Notes: generated by a model not told the origin, from the letters alone. DNA of 51,803 nucleotides from JANNVZ01 sp031418455 (GCA_031418455.1 JANOXJ010000032.1:1-51803); one strand, 5' to 3'; positions 17,215 through 26,063 are shown, counted from the stretch's first letter. Program-made: numbers and translations.

Positions 17215-17736
17215 ATGAAAATCACAAAATGTTTTTTCATGCTGCTTTGCATATTGGAGCTTGAGCCTGTAGGGGCTCAAAATCAAAATATGAAAGCCTT
17301 CAACCTGCATGGTCAGGTTTTTGAATTGAACCTCATTGATTCTATAGAAAGACCAGTGATGGGCATACCAATTGAAATATACCACGGTGAAGAACTCATT
17401 ACCTCTTTATCATCTGGTCCAAAAGGTAAATACAGTCTCAACCTTGTTTATTATCCTAAATACACGATTAAGTTTGGTAGCGCCCCTTACATACCCAAAG
17501 TAATAGAAATAGATGCCAAGGGATTTAATAGAGCTGCTGAATTTGGGATGGTCAATTTAGATTTAGATGTATCTATTTTTAAAGATGAAAATTTTATGGG
17601 GATGGATTTTATGAATTATACCCCCGTGGCCAAGGCCGCATTAAGCAAATCGAAAGGCGTAATAATCTGGGACGAAAATTATTCCAATCAAATGAATGGC
17701 CGAATTAGGGGTGTATTAGAGGCTAACGGTAAGTAA
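17215..17736 (+). CDS. Secreted protein, first of a tandem paralogue pair
   Basis: 173-residue exported protein of unknown function, with a signal peptide ending near residue 22 (EPVGAQ). Its mature part aligns by eye with the gene downstream. Shared features are an opening beta module (LHGQVFELNLIDSIERPV versus LSGKVYEINMLEGTEMDA), a middle GKYSLNLVYYPKYTIKFGSAP versus GLYEFYLPVGHVYKIWYGGSA, a VIEIDAKG versus IVQVDART strand, and an LDLDVSIF versus VELDMGLF motif. The pattern resembles carboxypeptidase-regulatory-like beta-sandwich domains. Periplasmic or surface location is inferred. The preceding gap (17052-17214) shows no clear promoter or RNA. Confidence 0.75.
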   Translation: MKITKCFFMLLCILELEPVGAQNQNMKAFNLHGQVFELNLIDSIERPVMGIPIEIYHGEELITSLSSGPKGKYSLNLVYYPKYTIKFGSAPYIPKVIEIDAKGFNRAAEFGMVNLDLDVSIFKDENFMGMDFMNYTPVAKAALSKSKGVIIWDENYSNQMNGRIRGVLEANGK

Positions 17737-17804
17737 CCACAGTGTGTTCAAAATAAGGCTACCACCATTGATTTATTGCTCATAATTTCTTCAACTTTTG
17801 TTTT

Positions 17805-18344
17805 ATGAAAAACGTATCTTTCCTCCTTGCACTCCTTTTTACCCTGTGTGGCGCATCAATAGCCACAGCCAAGGATAAAAAAGACATTACGGGCGATTAT
17901 TTTTTGCTAAGTGGCAAAGTGTATGAGATAAATATGCTAGAAGGCACTGAAATGGATGCAGTATCAGCGCAGGTTGTAGTTTATCAGGAAGATGAAATTT
18001 ATGTGGCCTTTTTTACTAAACAAGATGGGCTTTACGAATTCTATTTGCCCGTAGGCCATGTTTATAAAATATGGTATGGCGGCAGTGCTTTTGTGAACAA
18101 AATAGTGCAGGTAGATGCTCGGACTCTTCCAAAAACAAAGCGTCCAGCTGATGTTGAGTTAGACATGGGTCTTTTCAGACCAGTAGATGGTTATGATTTT
18201 GCGCTGCTGAATGAGCCGTACGTTATGTTCAACTATGACGAGGAAATGGAAGAAATGATACCTGACATGGCCTATTCAGAAAAAAAGGCCATAGAATTGG
18301 ACAAAATATTCAAAAAAATTAAGAAAGAGCAGGCTAAAAAATAA
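17805..18344 (+). CDS. Secreted protein, second of a tandem paralogue pair
   Basis: 179-residue exported protein, paralogous to the preceding gene (68 bases upstream). The signal peptide ends around residue 22 (ASIATA). The same order of four beta motifs is kept, but the C-terminal third differs: it is acidic (NYDEEMEEMIP) and then lysine-rich (FKKIKKEQAKK), which may mediate ionic interactions. No catalytic residue pattern is seen. Tandem duplication followed by divergence is the simplest explanation. Function unknown. Confidence 0.75.
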   Translation: MKNVSFLLALLFTLCGASIATAKDKKDITGDYFLLSGKVYEINMLEGTEMDAVSAQVVVYQEDEIYVAFFTKQDGLYEFYLPVGHVYKIWYGGSAFVNKIVQVDARTLPKTKRPADVELDMGLFRPVDGYDFALLNEPYVMFNYDEEMEEMIPDMAYSEKKAIELDKIFKKIKKEQAKK

Positions 18345-18435
18345 GCCTCTTGCTGGTCCAAAGTCTTAATATTTAGTGTAAATCCTTTCGATTTTAGTGA
18401 GCTAAAACTGCCTTGGTTAGAATAATTTTGGCCAC

Positions 18436-19257
18436 ATGAAGCAGTACCAAGATTTATTAGCACACCTATTAGAAAACGGAGCCGAAAAAAGCGACCGCAC
18501 AGGCACCGGCACCCTTAGTGTTTTTGGCCATCAAATGCGCTTTGATTTAAAACAAGGATTTCCGTTACTAACTACCAAAAAATTGCACACCAAAAGCATT
18601 ATTCACGAATTGCTTTGGTTTTTGAAAGGCGATACCAACATTGCTTACCTAAAAGAAAATGGAGTGCGCATATGGGATGAGTGGGCCGATGAAAATGGCA
18701 ACCTTGGCCCCGTATATGGTTATCAGTGGCGCTCTTGGCCGAATCCTGATGGCACACATACCGACCAAATAACTAACCTAATAAACGGACTTAAAAAAAA
18801 TCCTGATAGCAGAAGGCATATAGTAAGCGCCTGGAACCCTTCGTTTATAGACCAAATGGCTCTGCCGCCTTGCCATTGCCTTTTCCAATTTTATGTGGCG
18901 CCACCTAATAGAGAAAAAGGCGAAACAAAATCGAAATTAAGCTGCCAGCTGTATCAACGCAGTTGCGATACATTTTTGGGCGTACCATTCAACATAGCAT
19001 CCTATGCCTTGCTTACCATGATGGTAGCTCAGGTGTGCGATTTTGGCCTGGGCGATTTTGTTTGGACTGGTGGCGATGTGCACCTATATAGCAACCATAT
19101 AGAGCAAGCCAAACTGCAGCTTACGCGCGACATCCGTAGTTTACCCACTATGCAAATAAACCCTGAGGTAAAAGATATTTTTGGTTTTACAATAGATGAT
19201 TTTACACTTCTGAACTACGACCCGCATCCACATATAAAAGCTGAAGTAGCTGTTTAG
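18436..19257 (+). CDS. thyA: Thymidylate synthase
   Basis: Converts dUMP to dTMP using methylenetetrahydrofolate, giving dihydrofolate. 273 residues against about 264 for the E. coli enzyme. Visible landmarks are the phosphate-binding SDRTGTGT (19-26), the WDEWA region (80-84), the nucleophile C146 in LPPCHCLFQFYV, the QLYQRSCD motif and the C-terminal HPHIKAEVAV-type end. A short insertion of about nine charged residues (PPNREKGETK) precedes the LSCQLYQRS strand and accounts for the extra length. It is followed by dihydrofolate reductase, which regenerates the folate it oxidises; the two form the classic dTMP cycle pair. Confidence 0.97.
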   Translation: MKQYQDLLAHLLENGAEKSDRTGTGTLSVFGHQMRFDLKQGFPLLTTKKLHTKSIIHELLWFLKGDTNIAYLKENGVRIWDEWADENGNLGPVYGYQWRSWPNPDGTHTDQITNLINGLKKNPDSRRHIVSAWNPSFIDQMALPPCHCLFQFYVAPPNREKGETKSKLSCQLYQRSCDTFLGVPFNIASYALLTMMVAQVCDFGLGDFVWTGGDVHLYSNHIEQAKLQLTRDIRSLPTMQINPEVKDIFGFTIDDFTLLNYDPHPHIKAEVAV

Positions 19258-19317
19258 TGGATTGTCCAAAAAGTGAAATAAAAAAAATTCAAAATAATAT
19301 CTACTCAAAATATTTTT

Positions 19318-19887
19318 ATGGAAGAAAATCCTGAGTTGCAACACAAAATAAAAGAAGAAACTGCTACACCAATGCCAATGAAAATATCGTTGATAGTAGC
19401 AATGGGTCATAACAGAGAAATAGGACGCAACAATGATTTGATGTGGCACCTAGGCGAAGATATGAGATTCTTTAAACGCACCACCTTGCGCCACTACATC
19501 ATTATGGGACGCAAAAATTTTGAAAGCATACCAGCCAAATACCGACCGCTCCCCGACAGAGTAAACATAATAATAAGTCGCAATGCAGATTATATGTATG
19601 AAGAATGCTATACCTGCACCTCGCTCAATGAAGCACTGGAACTTGCCAGGGACAATGGCGAAGAAAAAGTATTTATAATAGGTGGCGGACAGATATACAA
19701 GATGGCTATGGATGCCGGCATAGTAGATGAAATGTACATAACGCATGTAAATGCATCGTTTGATAATGCTGATGTTTATTTTCCGGAGTTTGATGAAAAC
19801 AATTGGTCAAAAGAACTACTTCTTACTGTGCCCGCAGATAGCGAGAATGAATACGCTTTTGAAACCTATCATTACACAAAAAAATAA
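19318..19887 (+). CDS. folA: Dihydrofolate reductase
   Basis: NADPH-dependent reduction of dihydrofolate to tetrahydrofolate, completing the cycle with the adjacent thymidylate synthase. The longest frame has 189 residues, but the conserved fold starts at ISLIVAMGHNREIG, so translation probably begins at the internal ATG at 19378 (169 residues) or 19372. The first 20 residues (rich in Glu and Lys) are unusual for the family and may be untranslated. Conserved features: LMWHLGEDMRFFK (substrate helix with acidic residue), IIMGRKNFESIP (NADPH binding) and VFIIGGGQIYK. Confidence 0.93.
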   Translation: MEENPELQHKIKEETATPMPMKISLIVAMGHNREIGRNNDLMWHLGEDMRFFKRTTLRHYIIMGRKNFESIPAKYRPLPDRVNIIISRNADYMYEECYTCTSLNEALELARDNGEEKVFIIGGGQIYKMAMDAGIVDEMYITHVNASFDNADVYFPEFDENNWSKELLLTVPADSENEYAFETYHYTKK

Positions 19888-19975
19888 GAAGCACTCTCAA
19901 TAAATTACAGTGCAGTCGTTAAACCATTGCACCAAACATTTATCCAAGGTGCATAACAACAAAATAGAAAATTCC

Positions 19976-20779
19976 ATGAAACTCAAAATTTGGACTATGG
20001 CACTGCTAGCTTTAAGCGTAGTAACCGCATGCCGCAGAGACAAGCCTGAAGTGCTTGACAATTCATTTGCCAGCGACAACAGTATGGCAGAAAACCTGTT
20101 TAACGATGTATATAAAGTAGTGGACGATGTATCTAGCCAAACCGATGGAATACGCGAAGATGGCGTAGGATGCATTGACACTATAATAGTGGACACAACC
20201 AGCAACCCACGCACTGTAACCATAGATTTTGGTACTGACGATTGTGTGGGTGAAGATGGCAGAATAAGAAAAGGTATATTAAACATTACCTATACAGGTC
20301 GCTACCGCGATGAAGGAACAGTGATAACCATAACTCCCCAAAACTATACAGTAAATGGCTACCAGATAAATGGAACCAAAACCATTAGCAACATGGGTAC
20401 TAACGACCTTGGCCAATATTACTTTAACATTGAAGTTACTGGTTCCATTACCGCACCTGCCGGCCTTTGGACTAACAGCTGGAACAGCAGCCGCACACGC
20501 ACATGGGTAACCGGCTACAACACACTGGCCTTGATAGATGATGCCTATGAGATAACCGGCACAGCATCGGGCGTAAATAGATATGGCAATCCATATCAAA
20601 TGCAAATAACCACTCCACTTAGAGCAGAAATAGTGTGTCCATGGCTGGTGAGTGGTGTGCTGAATATAACACCTGAAGGAGCAGATACACGCACTGTAAA
20701 CTTTGGTAGCGGTGATTGCAACAATGGATTTACTGTAACAGTAAATGGAGAAACAGAAGTATTCAATGGTGGCAATTAA
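19976..20779 (+). CDS. Lipoprotein of unknown function
   Basis: 267-residue predicted lipoprotein. The ATG at 19976 gives a type II signal peptide with lipobox VVTAC and acylated C19; an earlier in-frame start at 19910 would bury the signal and is rejected. The mature part contains two similar segments, RTVTIDFGTDDCVGEDG and RTVNFGSGDCNNGFTVTVNG. Similar 'FGxxDC' motifs occur in Bacteroidota lipoproteins. Between them are Thr/Asn-rich beta strands. It probably sits in the outer or inner membrane facing the periplasm. No enzyme motif seen. A terminator follows. Confidence 0.8.
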   Translation: MKLKIWTMALLALSVVTACRRDKPEVLDNSFASDNSMAENLFNDVYKVVDDVSSQTDGIREDGVGCIDTIIVDTTSNPRTVTIDFGTDDCVGEDGRIRKGILNITYTGRYRDEGTVITITPQNYTVNGYQINGTKTISNMGTNDLGQYYFNIEVTGSITAPAGLWTNSWNSSRTRTWVTGYNTLALIDDAYEITGTASGVNRYGNPYQMQITTPLRAEIVCPWLVSGVLNITPEGADTRTVNFGSGDCNNGFTVTVNGETEVFNGGN

Positions 20780-20820
20780 TACCACTAGAAAGTAAAAAAT
20801 AGATTTTAATAGCCAATCCG

Positions 20821-20853
20821 AAAGGCAGTTTCTAGTAAGAAGCTGCCTTTTTT
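20821..20853 (+). terminator. Intrinsic terminator after the lipoprotein gene
   Basis: AAAGGCAGTTTCT pairs with AGAAGCTGCCTTT (13 base pairs including one G-T pair) around an AGTA loop and runs into six T residues. It separates the thyA/folA/lipoprotein group from the pyrophosphatase operon. Confidence 0.82.
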
Positions 20854-20924
20854 CATGTATGTAACATCATTGGCATTTACTTGTGTTTAATTTTAGCGTT
20901 CTTATATAATACCCTTCAAAGCAA

Positions 20925-21464
20925 ATGATGCAACACCCCTGGCACGATGCCGGCCACAACTTTATAAAAGAAAAAGCCACAGTAGATGGCTTAATAGAAA
21001 TACCACGAGGCAGCAAAGCCAAATATGAAGTGGACAAACCCAGTGGACTATTGCGACTTGACAGAGTTGTGTTTGCTGCATTTGTTTATCCAATCAATTA
21101 CGGTTTCATTCCCCAATCGCTTGGCGATGATGGCGACCCGCTGGACATACTGGTGCTAAGCGAAGTGAGCATACAGCCACTAACGCTGGTAAAGGCCAAA
21201 GTGATAGGCTATATGGAAATGATAGACCAGGGCCAGCGCGATGAAAAAATAATAGCTGTAGCAGATGGCGACATGAGCGTAAGCCACATTAACAGCATTG
21301 AGGAGCTGCCAGAAAATTTTAAAGCAGAGTTGAAACATTTTTTTTCAAACTACAAAACACTTAGCAAAAAAGAAGTGATAGTAGACGAATTTAAATCCTG
21401 CAATGAGGCACTACAAATAATAGAAAAATCATTGGAACACTACAAACAGAAATACGCCAAGTGA
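20925..21464 (+). CDS. ppa: Inorganic pyrophosphatase
   Basis: Family I soluble pyrophosphatase that hydrolyses PPi to two phosphates and pulls biosynthetic reactions forward in the cytoplasm. 179 residues, the normal size for the bacterial hexameric form. Key features: IPRGSKAKYEVDK (active-site Lys and Tyr region), the YPINYGFIPQS segment and the metal-binding DDGDPLDILVL motif carrying three of the acidic ligands, followed by DEKIIAVADGD. Two ATGs in a row (20925 and 20928) are both possible starts. The stop overlaps the GTG start of the next gene. Confidence 0.96.
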   Translation: MMQHPWHDAGHNFIKEKATVDGLIEIPRGSKAKYEVDKPSGLLRLDRVVFAAFVYPINYGFIPQSLGDDGDPLDILVLSEVSIQPLTLVKAKVIGYMEMIDQGQRDEKIIAVADGDMSVSHINSIEELPENFKAELKHFFSNYKTLSKKEVIVDEFKSCNEALQIIEKSLEHYKQKYAK

Positions 21465-22600
21465 TACTAAGCAAACTGCCCAATGTGGGCACCACCATAT
21501 TTACAACAATGAGCAAGCTGGCCACAGAAGTGGGTGCTGTAAATCTTGGCCAGGGCTTTCCCGGATTTGCAATGGACATGCAACTGGGCAAATTAGTAGA
21601 ACATCATATAAATAAGGGGCACAACCAATACGCTCCTATGCCAGGTGTGCTTGAATTGCGCCAACTGCTTGCTGCCAAAATAAAAAAAATGTATGGCCAT
21701 GAATATGCCGTTGCAGATGAAATAACTATAACTGCCGGAGGCACACAAGCCATATATACCGCCATAACCGCACTGGTGCACGAGGGCGATGAAGTAATAT
21801 TGTTTGCACCTGCGTATGACTGCTATGCACCTGCGGTGGAACTAAACGGTGGCAAGTGCGTGTGGTACAACTTGCAATATCCTGAATACAAAGTGAATTG
21901 GGAACAGGTGAAAAAACTTGTGAATCATCGCACACGCATGATAGTAATAAATACACCACACAATCCCACTGGCACTTGCCTTAGCTCAAATGATATGCGC
22001 GAGCTTGAAAAAATTGTGAGTGGTACTGACATAATAATTCTGAGCGATGAGGTGTATGAGCACATAGTATTTGACGGACAACAACACCAAAGTGTAGCGC
22101 GATATCCAAAACTTGCCGCGCAAAGCATGGCAGTATATTCCTTTGGCAAAACTTTTCATAACACCGGTTGGAAAATGGGCTACATATGTGGGCCGGCTGA
22201 GTTAATGAATGAGTTTAGAAAGGTGCATCAGTTCAATGTTTTTTCGTGTAACACACCGGTGCAATATGCGCTGGCCGACTATATGCAAGACGAAAATAAG
22301 TACCTCGCATTGCCTAAGTTTTATGAAGAAAAAAGAAATCATTTTTTGAATGAAATAAAAAATTCAAGATTCAAATTTTCGCCATCGGCAGGCACCTATT
22401 TCCAATCGTTATGCTACCAAGGCATGTTTGAAGAGAAAGACACAGACCTTGCCATACGCCTTACCAAAGAATTTAAAATTGCGAGCATACCATGCTCAGT
22501 TTTTTATCCTGACCAACTAGATGAAAAAGTTTTGCGTTTTTGTTTTGCAAAAGATGAAGAAGTTTTAGCACAAGCAGGCTCCATACTCCGCAATATCTGA
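21461..22600 (+). CDS. ybdL: Methionine/glutamine aminotransferase (YbdL-like, class I)
   Basis: PLP enzyme of 379 residues resembling E. coli YbdL and kynurenine aminotransferase-type glutamine transaminases, which transfer amino groups to 4-methylthio-2-oxobutanoate to regenerate methionine. Motifs: NLGQGFPGF (28-36), TAGGTQAIY near 91-99, NTPHNPTG (164-171), PLP-pyridine D196 (ILSDEVYEH) and Schiff-base K230 (SFGKTFHNTGWKMGY). The start is GTG at 21461, overlapping the ppa stop by four bases (GTGA); the first ATG is 16 codons in and would cut conserved sequence. An omega-amidase gene two positions downstream strengthens a glutamine-transaminase role. Confidence 0.9.
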   Translation: MILSKLPNVGTTIFTTMSKLATEVGAVNLGQGFPGFAMDMQLGKLVEHHINKGHNQYAPMPGVLELRQLLAAKIKKMYGHEYAVADEITITAGGTQAIYTAITALVHEGDEVILFAPAYDCYAPAVELNGGKCVWYNLQYPEYKVNWEQVKKLVNHRTRMIVINTPHNPTGTCLSSNDMRELEKIVSGTDIIILSDEVYEHIVFDGQQHQSVARYPKLAAQSMAVYSFGKTFHNTGWKMGYICGPAELMNEFRKVHQFNVFSCNTPVQYALADYMQDENKYLALPKFYEEKRNHFLNEIKNSRFKFSPSAGTYFQSLCYQGMFEEKDTDLAIRLTKEFKIASIPCSVFYPDQLDEKVLRFCFAKDEEVLAQAGSILRNI

Positions 22601-22622
22601 ACTTTAAATATCACCTTATAAA

Positions 22623-24278
22623 ATGAAACACATTCTATTACTTGCTACACAATTCTTATGCCTGCTCTGTGCCGCACAAGGTGCAAAAACGATTGATTCT
22701 AAAATAACCGATGTTACGGTATTTATGAGCGGAGCAGAATTGCATCACCAAGCATCTATATCTTTAAAAGAAGGAAAGCAAGAAATTGTATTTGGCAATC
22801 TGTCGCCAGATTTGAATAGCTCTACAATTGTTGTGAATATAGAGCCAAAAGATGTAACTATATTATCAGTAAGCCACCGTACTAATTACTTAAACAGTGT
22901 TCCGGACAATAAGCGCATAGCCATAGTGAAAGACAGCGTAGCACTTACTTCGGATAAAATGCAAATTCTGAATGATAAAATAGCAGTGCTTGAAAGTGAA
23001 AAACTACTGCTATTTAAGAATGAAGGAATAGGAGGCACATCTAACAATGTACCCACATCAGAAATTGAAAAAGCTGCCAACTTTTATCGCATGCGCATGA
23101 ATGATGTGAATGAACAACTATTTAAAATTAGAAAAGAAAAAATTGAAACATCAGTTAATTATGAAAAACTACAAAATCAATTATCTGAATTAAATGCTAA
23201 ATACAATCCACCAACCTCAGAAATAACATTGGTTGTAGTATCAAACAAAAACCAACGTGCGGAAGCGTCTATCAAATATCAAGTTTCAAGTGCCGGCTGG
23301 GAACCAAAGTATGATGTGCGTAGCGATGGTGTATTGAAACCTGTGGAACTAATTTACCGTGCAAATGTTTACAATAACAGCGGTATAGACTGGAGTAATG
23401 TAAAACTCAAACTATCCACATCTGATCCTAAACAGGGAGCCGAAAAACCATTATTGGAGATATGGGACCTTGCAGAATCGTTTGAAGAAGCGAATAAGAA
23501 AATGTATAAAGCAAAATATTCTTGGGTAAAAACAAGAAATGTTTCTGCAAATGGTTGGGTATCTGACAAAGATTCAATAAAAAATGATGAAAATATTTTA
23601 ATAGATGAGAATGGACAACAAATAGAATTAGTTGAAGTAGCAGAGTTAAATGCCGACTTTGATATACCACAGCCATATACTATACTTTCCGATGCAAAAG
23701 CCTACATAGTAGATGTAACAAAGTATACAATGGAAGCCAGCTATGAACACTTTGCTGTGCCTAAGATTGATAACGATGTATTTCTAACTGCTAAAGTAAT
23801 AGGCTGGAATGCACTAAACCTGGTAAGCGGCAATGCAAGTGTATATTACAATGGTGAATACTTAGGAAATTCTTACATAAACACTGCCAGTGTAGAAGAT
23901 ACATTGGTGCTATCATTAGGACGCGACAGTAAGATAAAAATACAACGCATTATGATTAGCGAGGAAAACAAAAAAACAATTAGTGGCGGTTCTAAAAAAG
24001 AAACAATTGTATATGAAACCACGGTAAAAAACAATCGTGAAGGAAATGTGACCCTCACAATTGAAGACCAACTACCTATTTCATCCGATTCTGAAATAGA
24101 AGTAACAGCCCATGAAACTTCAGGCGCAGAATTGGACAAAGACTCTGGAAAACTCATATACAAAATGAATCTTGCCGCAGGTGAATCAAAAAAAATAAGA
24201 CTGAGTTATTCAATAAAGAGTCCGAAATGGAGAAAGCTCAAACAACAAACTATGCAACGATCTCGTGCCAAATTCTAA
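22623..24278 (+). CDS. DUF4139 / MuiA-family secreted protein
   Basis: 551-residue exported protein with signal peptide (about 1-20, ending LLCAAQG). The N-terminal DUF4140-like part starts KITDVTVFMSGAELHHQA, followed by a coiled coil (about 95-190: SDKMQILNDKIAVLESEK and similar). The C-terminal DUF4139 region contains the family's SSAGWEPKYDVRSDG and RANVYNNSGIDWSNVKLKLST. Homologues are called mucoidy inhibitor A, but their biochemical role is unresolved. It lies 22 bases after the aminotransferase and four bases before the omega-amidase ATG, so the three share a transcript although no metabolic link to a secreted protein is evident. Confidence 0.88.
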   Translation: MKHILLLATQFLCLLCAAQGAKTIDSKITDVTVFMSGAELHHQASISLKEGKQEIVFGNLSPDLNSSTIVVNIEPKDVTILSVSHRTNYLNSVPDNKRIAIVKDSVALTSDKMQILNDKIAVLESEKLLLFKNEGIGGTSNNVPTSEIEKAANFYRMRMNDVNEQLFKIRKEKIETSVNYEKLQNQLSELNAKYNPPTSEITLVVVSNKNQRAEASIKYQVSSAGWEPKYDVRSDGVLKPVELIYRANVYNNSGIDWSNVKLKLSTSDPKQGAEKPLLEIWDLAESFEEANKKMYKAKYSWVKTRNVSANGWVSDKDSIKNDENILIDENGQQIELVEVAELNADFDIPQPYTILSDAKAYIVDVTKYTMEASYEHFAVPKIDNDVFLTAKVIGWNALNLVSGNASVYYNGEYLGNSYINTASVEDTLVLSLGRDSKIKIQRIMISEENKKTISGGSKKETIVYETTVKNNREGNVTLTIEDQLPISSDSEIEVTAHETSGAELDKDSGKLIYKMNLAAGESKKIRLSYSIKSPKWRKLKQQTMQRSRAKF

Positions 24279-24282
24279 CCAC

Positions 24283-25083
24283 ATGAAAGACTTAGTAGTT
24301 ACAGCCATACAATCCAATTTAGTTTGGGAAAATCCTGAAGGCAACAGATTGCATTTTGATATGCACCTTGCTTCCATAAACACACCTACGGATATAGTGG
24401 TGCTGCCGGAAATGTTTACCACCGGTTTTACCATGTCGCCAGAAAAAGCTGCAGAGATTTTTGACATAGACAATATGGCTACGCTGAATTGGATGCGCAT
24501 GTGGGCTCAAAAACTAGATGCTGTAATAACCGGAAGTGTATCTGTTGCAGAAAATGGCAAATACTATAACAGATTGCTGTGGGTAAGGCCTGATGGCACT
24601 TTCAGCACATATGACAAACGCCATACTTTCACTTTTGCTGGCGAGCATTTGCATTATACAAGTGGTAGCGAGTTGCTAATAGAAGAATGGCGTGGCTGGA
24701 AAATTTGTCCGCTCATTTGTTATGATTTGCGTTTTCCCGTATGGAGCAGAAACAAAATGAAAGATGGAAAACCAATTTATGACGTTTTACTTTATGTAGC
24801 TAACTGGCCCGCTGTGCGAATAGAAGTTTGGAAAAAACTTTTATTTGCTCGTGCCATAGAAAATCAATGCTATTTAGTTGGAATTAATCGCGTGGGTGAT
24901 GACCCCAATGGAAACAAATATGTAGGTGACTCTGCCTTTTTAAATCCTAGAGGCGAATACATATATCAATTTAATAAATGGATAGAAGAGGTAGCTACAC
25001 GCACATTTACAGTGCATGAATTAGATGATTTTAGAGCAAAGTTTCCTGTGCTAAATGATGCTGATGCTTTTGAATTACTTTGA
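24283..25083 (+). CDS. yafV: Omega-amidase (YafV-like, nitrilase superfamily)
   Basis: Carbon-nitrogen hydrolase of 266 residues from ATG 24283; a GTG at 24265 would overlap the previous gene. The nitrilase triad is complete: E43 in VVLPEMFTTGF, K112 in TYDKRHTF and C146 in PLICYDLRFP. The pattern CYDLRFPVWSR is characteristic of the YafV/NIT2 omega-amidases, which deamidate 2-oxoglutaramate and 2-oxosuccinamate. Such enzymes make glutamine transamination irreversible, so pairing with the YbdL-like aminotransferase upstream suggests a glutamine transaminase/omega-amidase route in methionine salvage. Its 3' end overlaps the convergent DUF1801 gene by nine bases. Confidence 0.9.
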   Translation: MKDLVVTAIQSNLVWENPEGNRLHFDMHLASINTPTDIVVLPEMFTTGFTMSPEKAAEIFDIDNMATLNWMRMWAQKLDAVITGSVSVAENGKYYNRLLWVRPDGTFSTYDKRHTFTFAGEHLHYTSGSELLIEEWRGWKICPLICYDLRFPVWSRNKMKDGKPIYDVLLYVANWPAVRIEVWKKLLFARAIENQCYLVGINRVGDDPNGNKYVGDSAFLNPRGEYIYQFNKWIEEVATRTFTVHELDDFRAKFPVLNDADAFELL

Positions 25084-25539
25084 TTTCTTTTTATAATTTT
25101 TTTCATAGCAAGCTATCCAGTCCTTTACGCTTACTTTTTTCATAAGCTCTGCTATTAGTTTGTAAGGTATGTCATCAGACTTCTTAAAACGTATGCAGCT
25201 TTTGCCCATGTCCAACTTTGTTTTGCTATGTTTAGCATATTCCTCTTGGAACCACTGCAACAAATCTGGCTGAGCGTATATGCCCATATGATATAGGGCT
25301 ATAAAATTCTTTTGCGCAGCTATGGCAGCAAAGGGCAAAGGCAACTTAGGATCGCAGTGGTATCCGTCAGGATAAATAGATTTAGGCACTATGTAGCCAA
25401 TCATTCCATAGCTCATTTCTTCCACAAAACCTTTGGGAATATTCTTTAAAACCACTTCTCTTAGTTTACCAAATTGTCCCTTTTTTGCTTCGTCCACCTG
25501 GTCCAGGTAGTCCTTAGGCGATGCTGCTTTTGATGTCAT
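25075..25539 (-). CDS. DUF1801 family protein
   Basis: 154-residue cytoplasmic protein of the DUF1801 (YdhG/iron-chaperone frataxin-like) fold. Characteristic stretches are the N-terminal YLDQVDEAKKGQFGKLREVVLK helix, MSYGMIGYIV, AAQKNFIALYHMG and LDMGKSCIRFKK. Function of the family is poorly defined; the frataxin-like label is structural and should not be read as evidence for iron handling here. The gene is convergent with the omega-amidase gene and overlaps its end, and lies downstream of a terminator that probably isolates it from the cyclophilin operon, though I found no promoter for it. Confidence 0.82.
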   Translation of the reverse strand: MTSKAASPKDYLDQVDEAKKGQFGKLREVVLKNIPKGFVEEMSYGMIGYIVPKSIYPDGYHCDPKLPLPFAAIAAQKNFIALYHMGIYAQPDLLQWFQEEYAKHSKTKLDMGKSCIRFKKSDDIPYKLIAELMKKVSVKDWIACYEKNYKKKSK

Positions 25540-25571
25540 GCTATATTATTTTTTTCTTATATCAAATATGC

Positions 25572-25606
25572 AAAAAAAAGGGACACAAAAAAATTTGTGT
25601 CCCTTT
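25572..25606 (-). terminator. Intrinsic terminator after the cyclophilin gene
   Basis: On the minus strand AAAGGGACACAAA pairs with TTTGTGTCCCTTT around a TTTT loop and is followed by more T residues (plus-strand A-run from 25572). It ends the glutaryl-CoA dehydrogenase/cyclophilin transcript and lies just upstream of the DUF1801 gene. Confidence 0.85.
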
Positions 25607-25625
25607 CATTTTGCAATAGAAAAGC

Positions 25626-26063
25626 TTATGCTTCTATAATTTCAATTTTAGTCATTTTGTCGCCAGCGCGAATTGCATCTATAACCTCTAAGCCATCTAC
25701 CACTTTGCCAAAGCAAGTATGGTTGCGGTCGAGGTGAGCAGTATTGGTGCGCGAGTGGCAAACAAAAAACTGAGAACCGCCAGTGTTTCTGCCAGCATGT
25801 GCCATGCTAAGCACACCACGGTCGTGGTATTGGTTGCCACCTGTAAGTTCGCAATCTATTTTGTAACCAGGGCCGCCTGCACCAGTGCCATTAGGGCATC
25901 CGCCTTGTATCACAAAATCAGGAATCACACGGTGAAATGTTAGTCCATCGTAATAACCGCTTTCGCTCAATTTAATAAAATTAGCTACGGTGTTAGGCGC
26001 ATCTGCATGGTAAAATTCCACGGTCATGTTGCCTTTTTCAGTATGTATTATTGCTTTTTTCAT
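25626..26063 (-). CDS. Peptidyl-prolyl cis-trans isomerase, cyclophilin type
   Basis: Cytoplasmic cyclophilin of 145 residues that accelerates proline isomerisation during protein folding. The active-site pattern FHRVIPDFVIQGG (catalytic Arg) is present, along with GAGGPGYKI, GVLSMAHAGRNTGGSQFFV and HLDRNHTCFGKVVDG, covering the complete single-domain fold. There is no signal peptide. It begins 14 bases after the acyl-CoA dehydrogenase gene and is closed by a strong terminator, so the two form a short operon. PpiB is the nearest named relative. Confidence 0.94.
   Translation of the reverse strand: MKKAIIHTEKGNMTVEFYHADAPNTVANFIKLSESGYYDGLTFHRVIPDFVIQGGCPNGTGAGGPGYKIDCELTGGNQYHDRGVLSMAHAGRNTGGSQFFVCHSRTNTAHLDRNHTCFGKVVDGLEVIDAIRAGDKMTKIEIIEA

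Noticed and set aside
18423..18430. TAATTTTG upstream of thyA as a promoter
   Set aside because: It would start transcription at or inside the start codon and has no -33 element; probably chance in AT-rich sequence.
20279..20785. 168-residue minus-strand open frame opposite the lipoprotein gene
   Set aside because: Low-complexity Cys/Tyr/Ile composition typical of an antisense frame; the plus-strand lipoprotein has a clear lipobox.
24210..24278. Possible frameshift at the end of the DUF4139 gene, because the tail is basic and unusual
   Set aside because: The SPKWRKL segment still fits the usual family end and the other two frames give no better continuation; a short extension is simpler.
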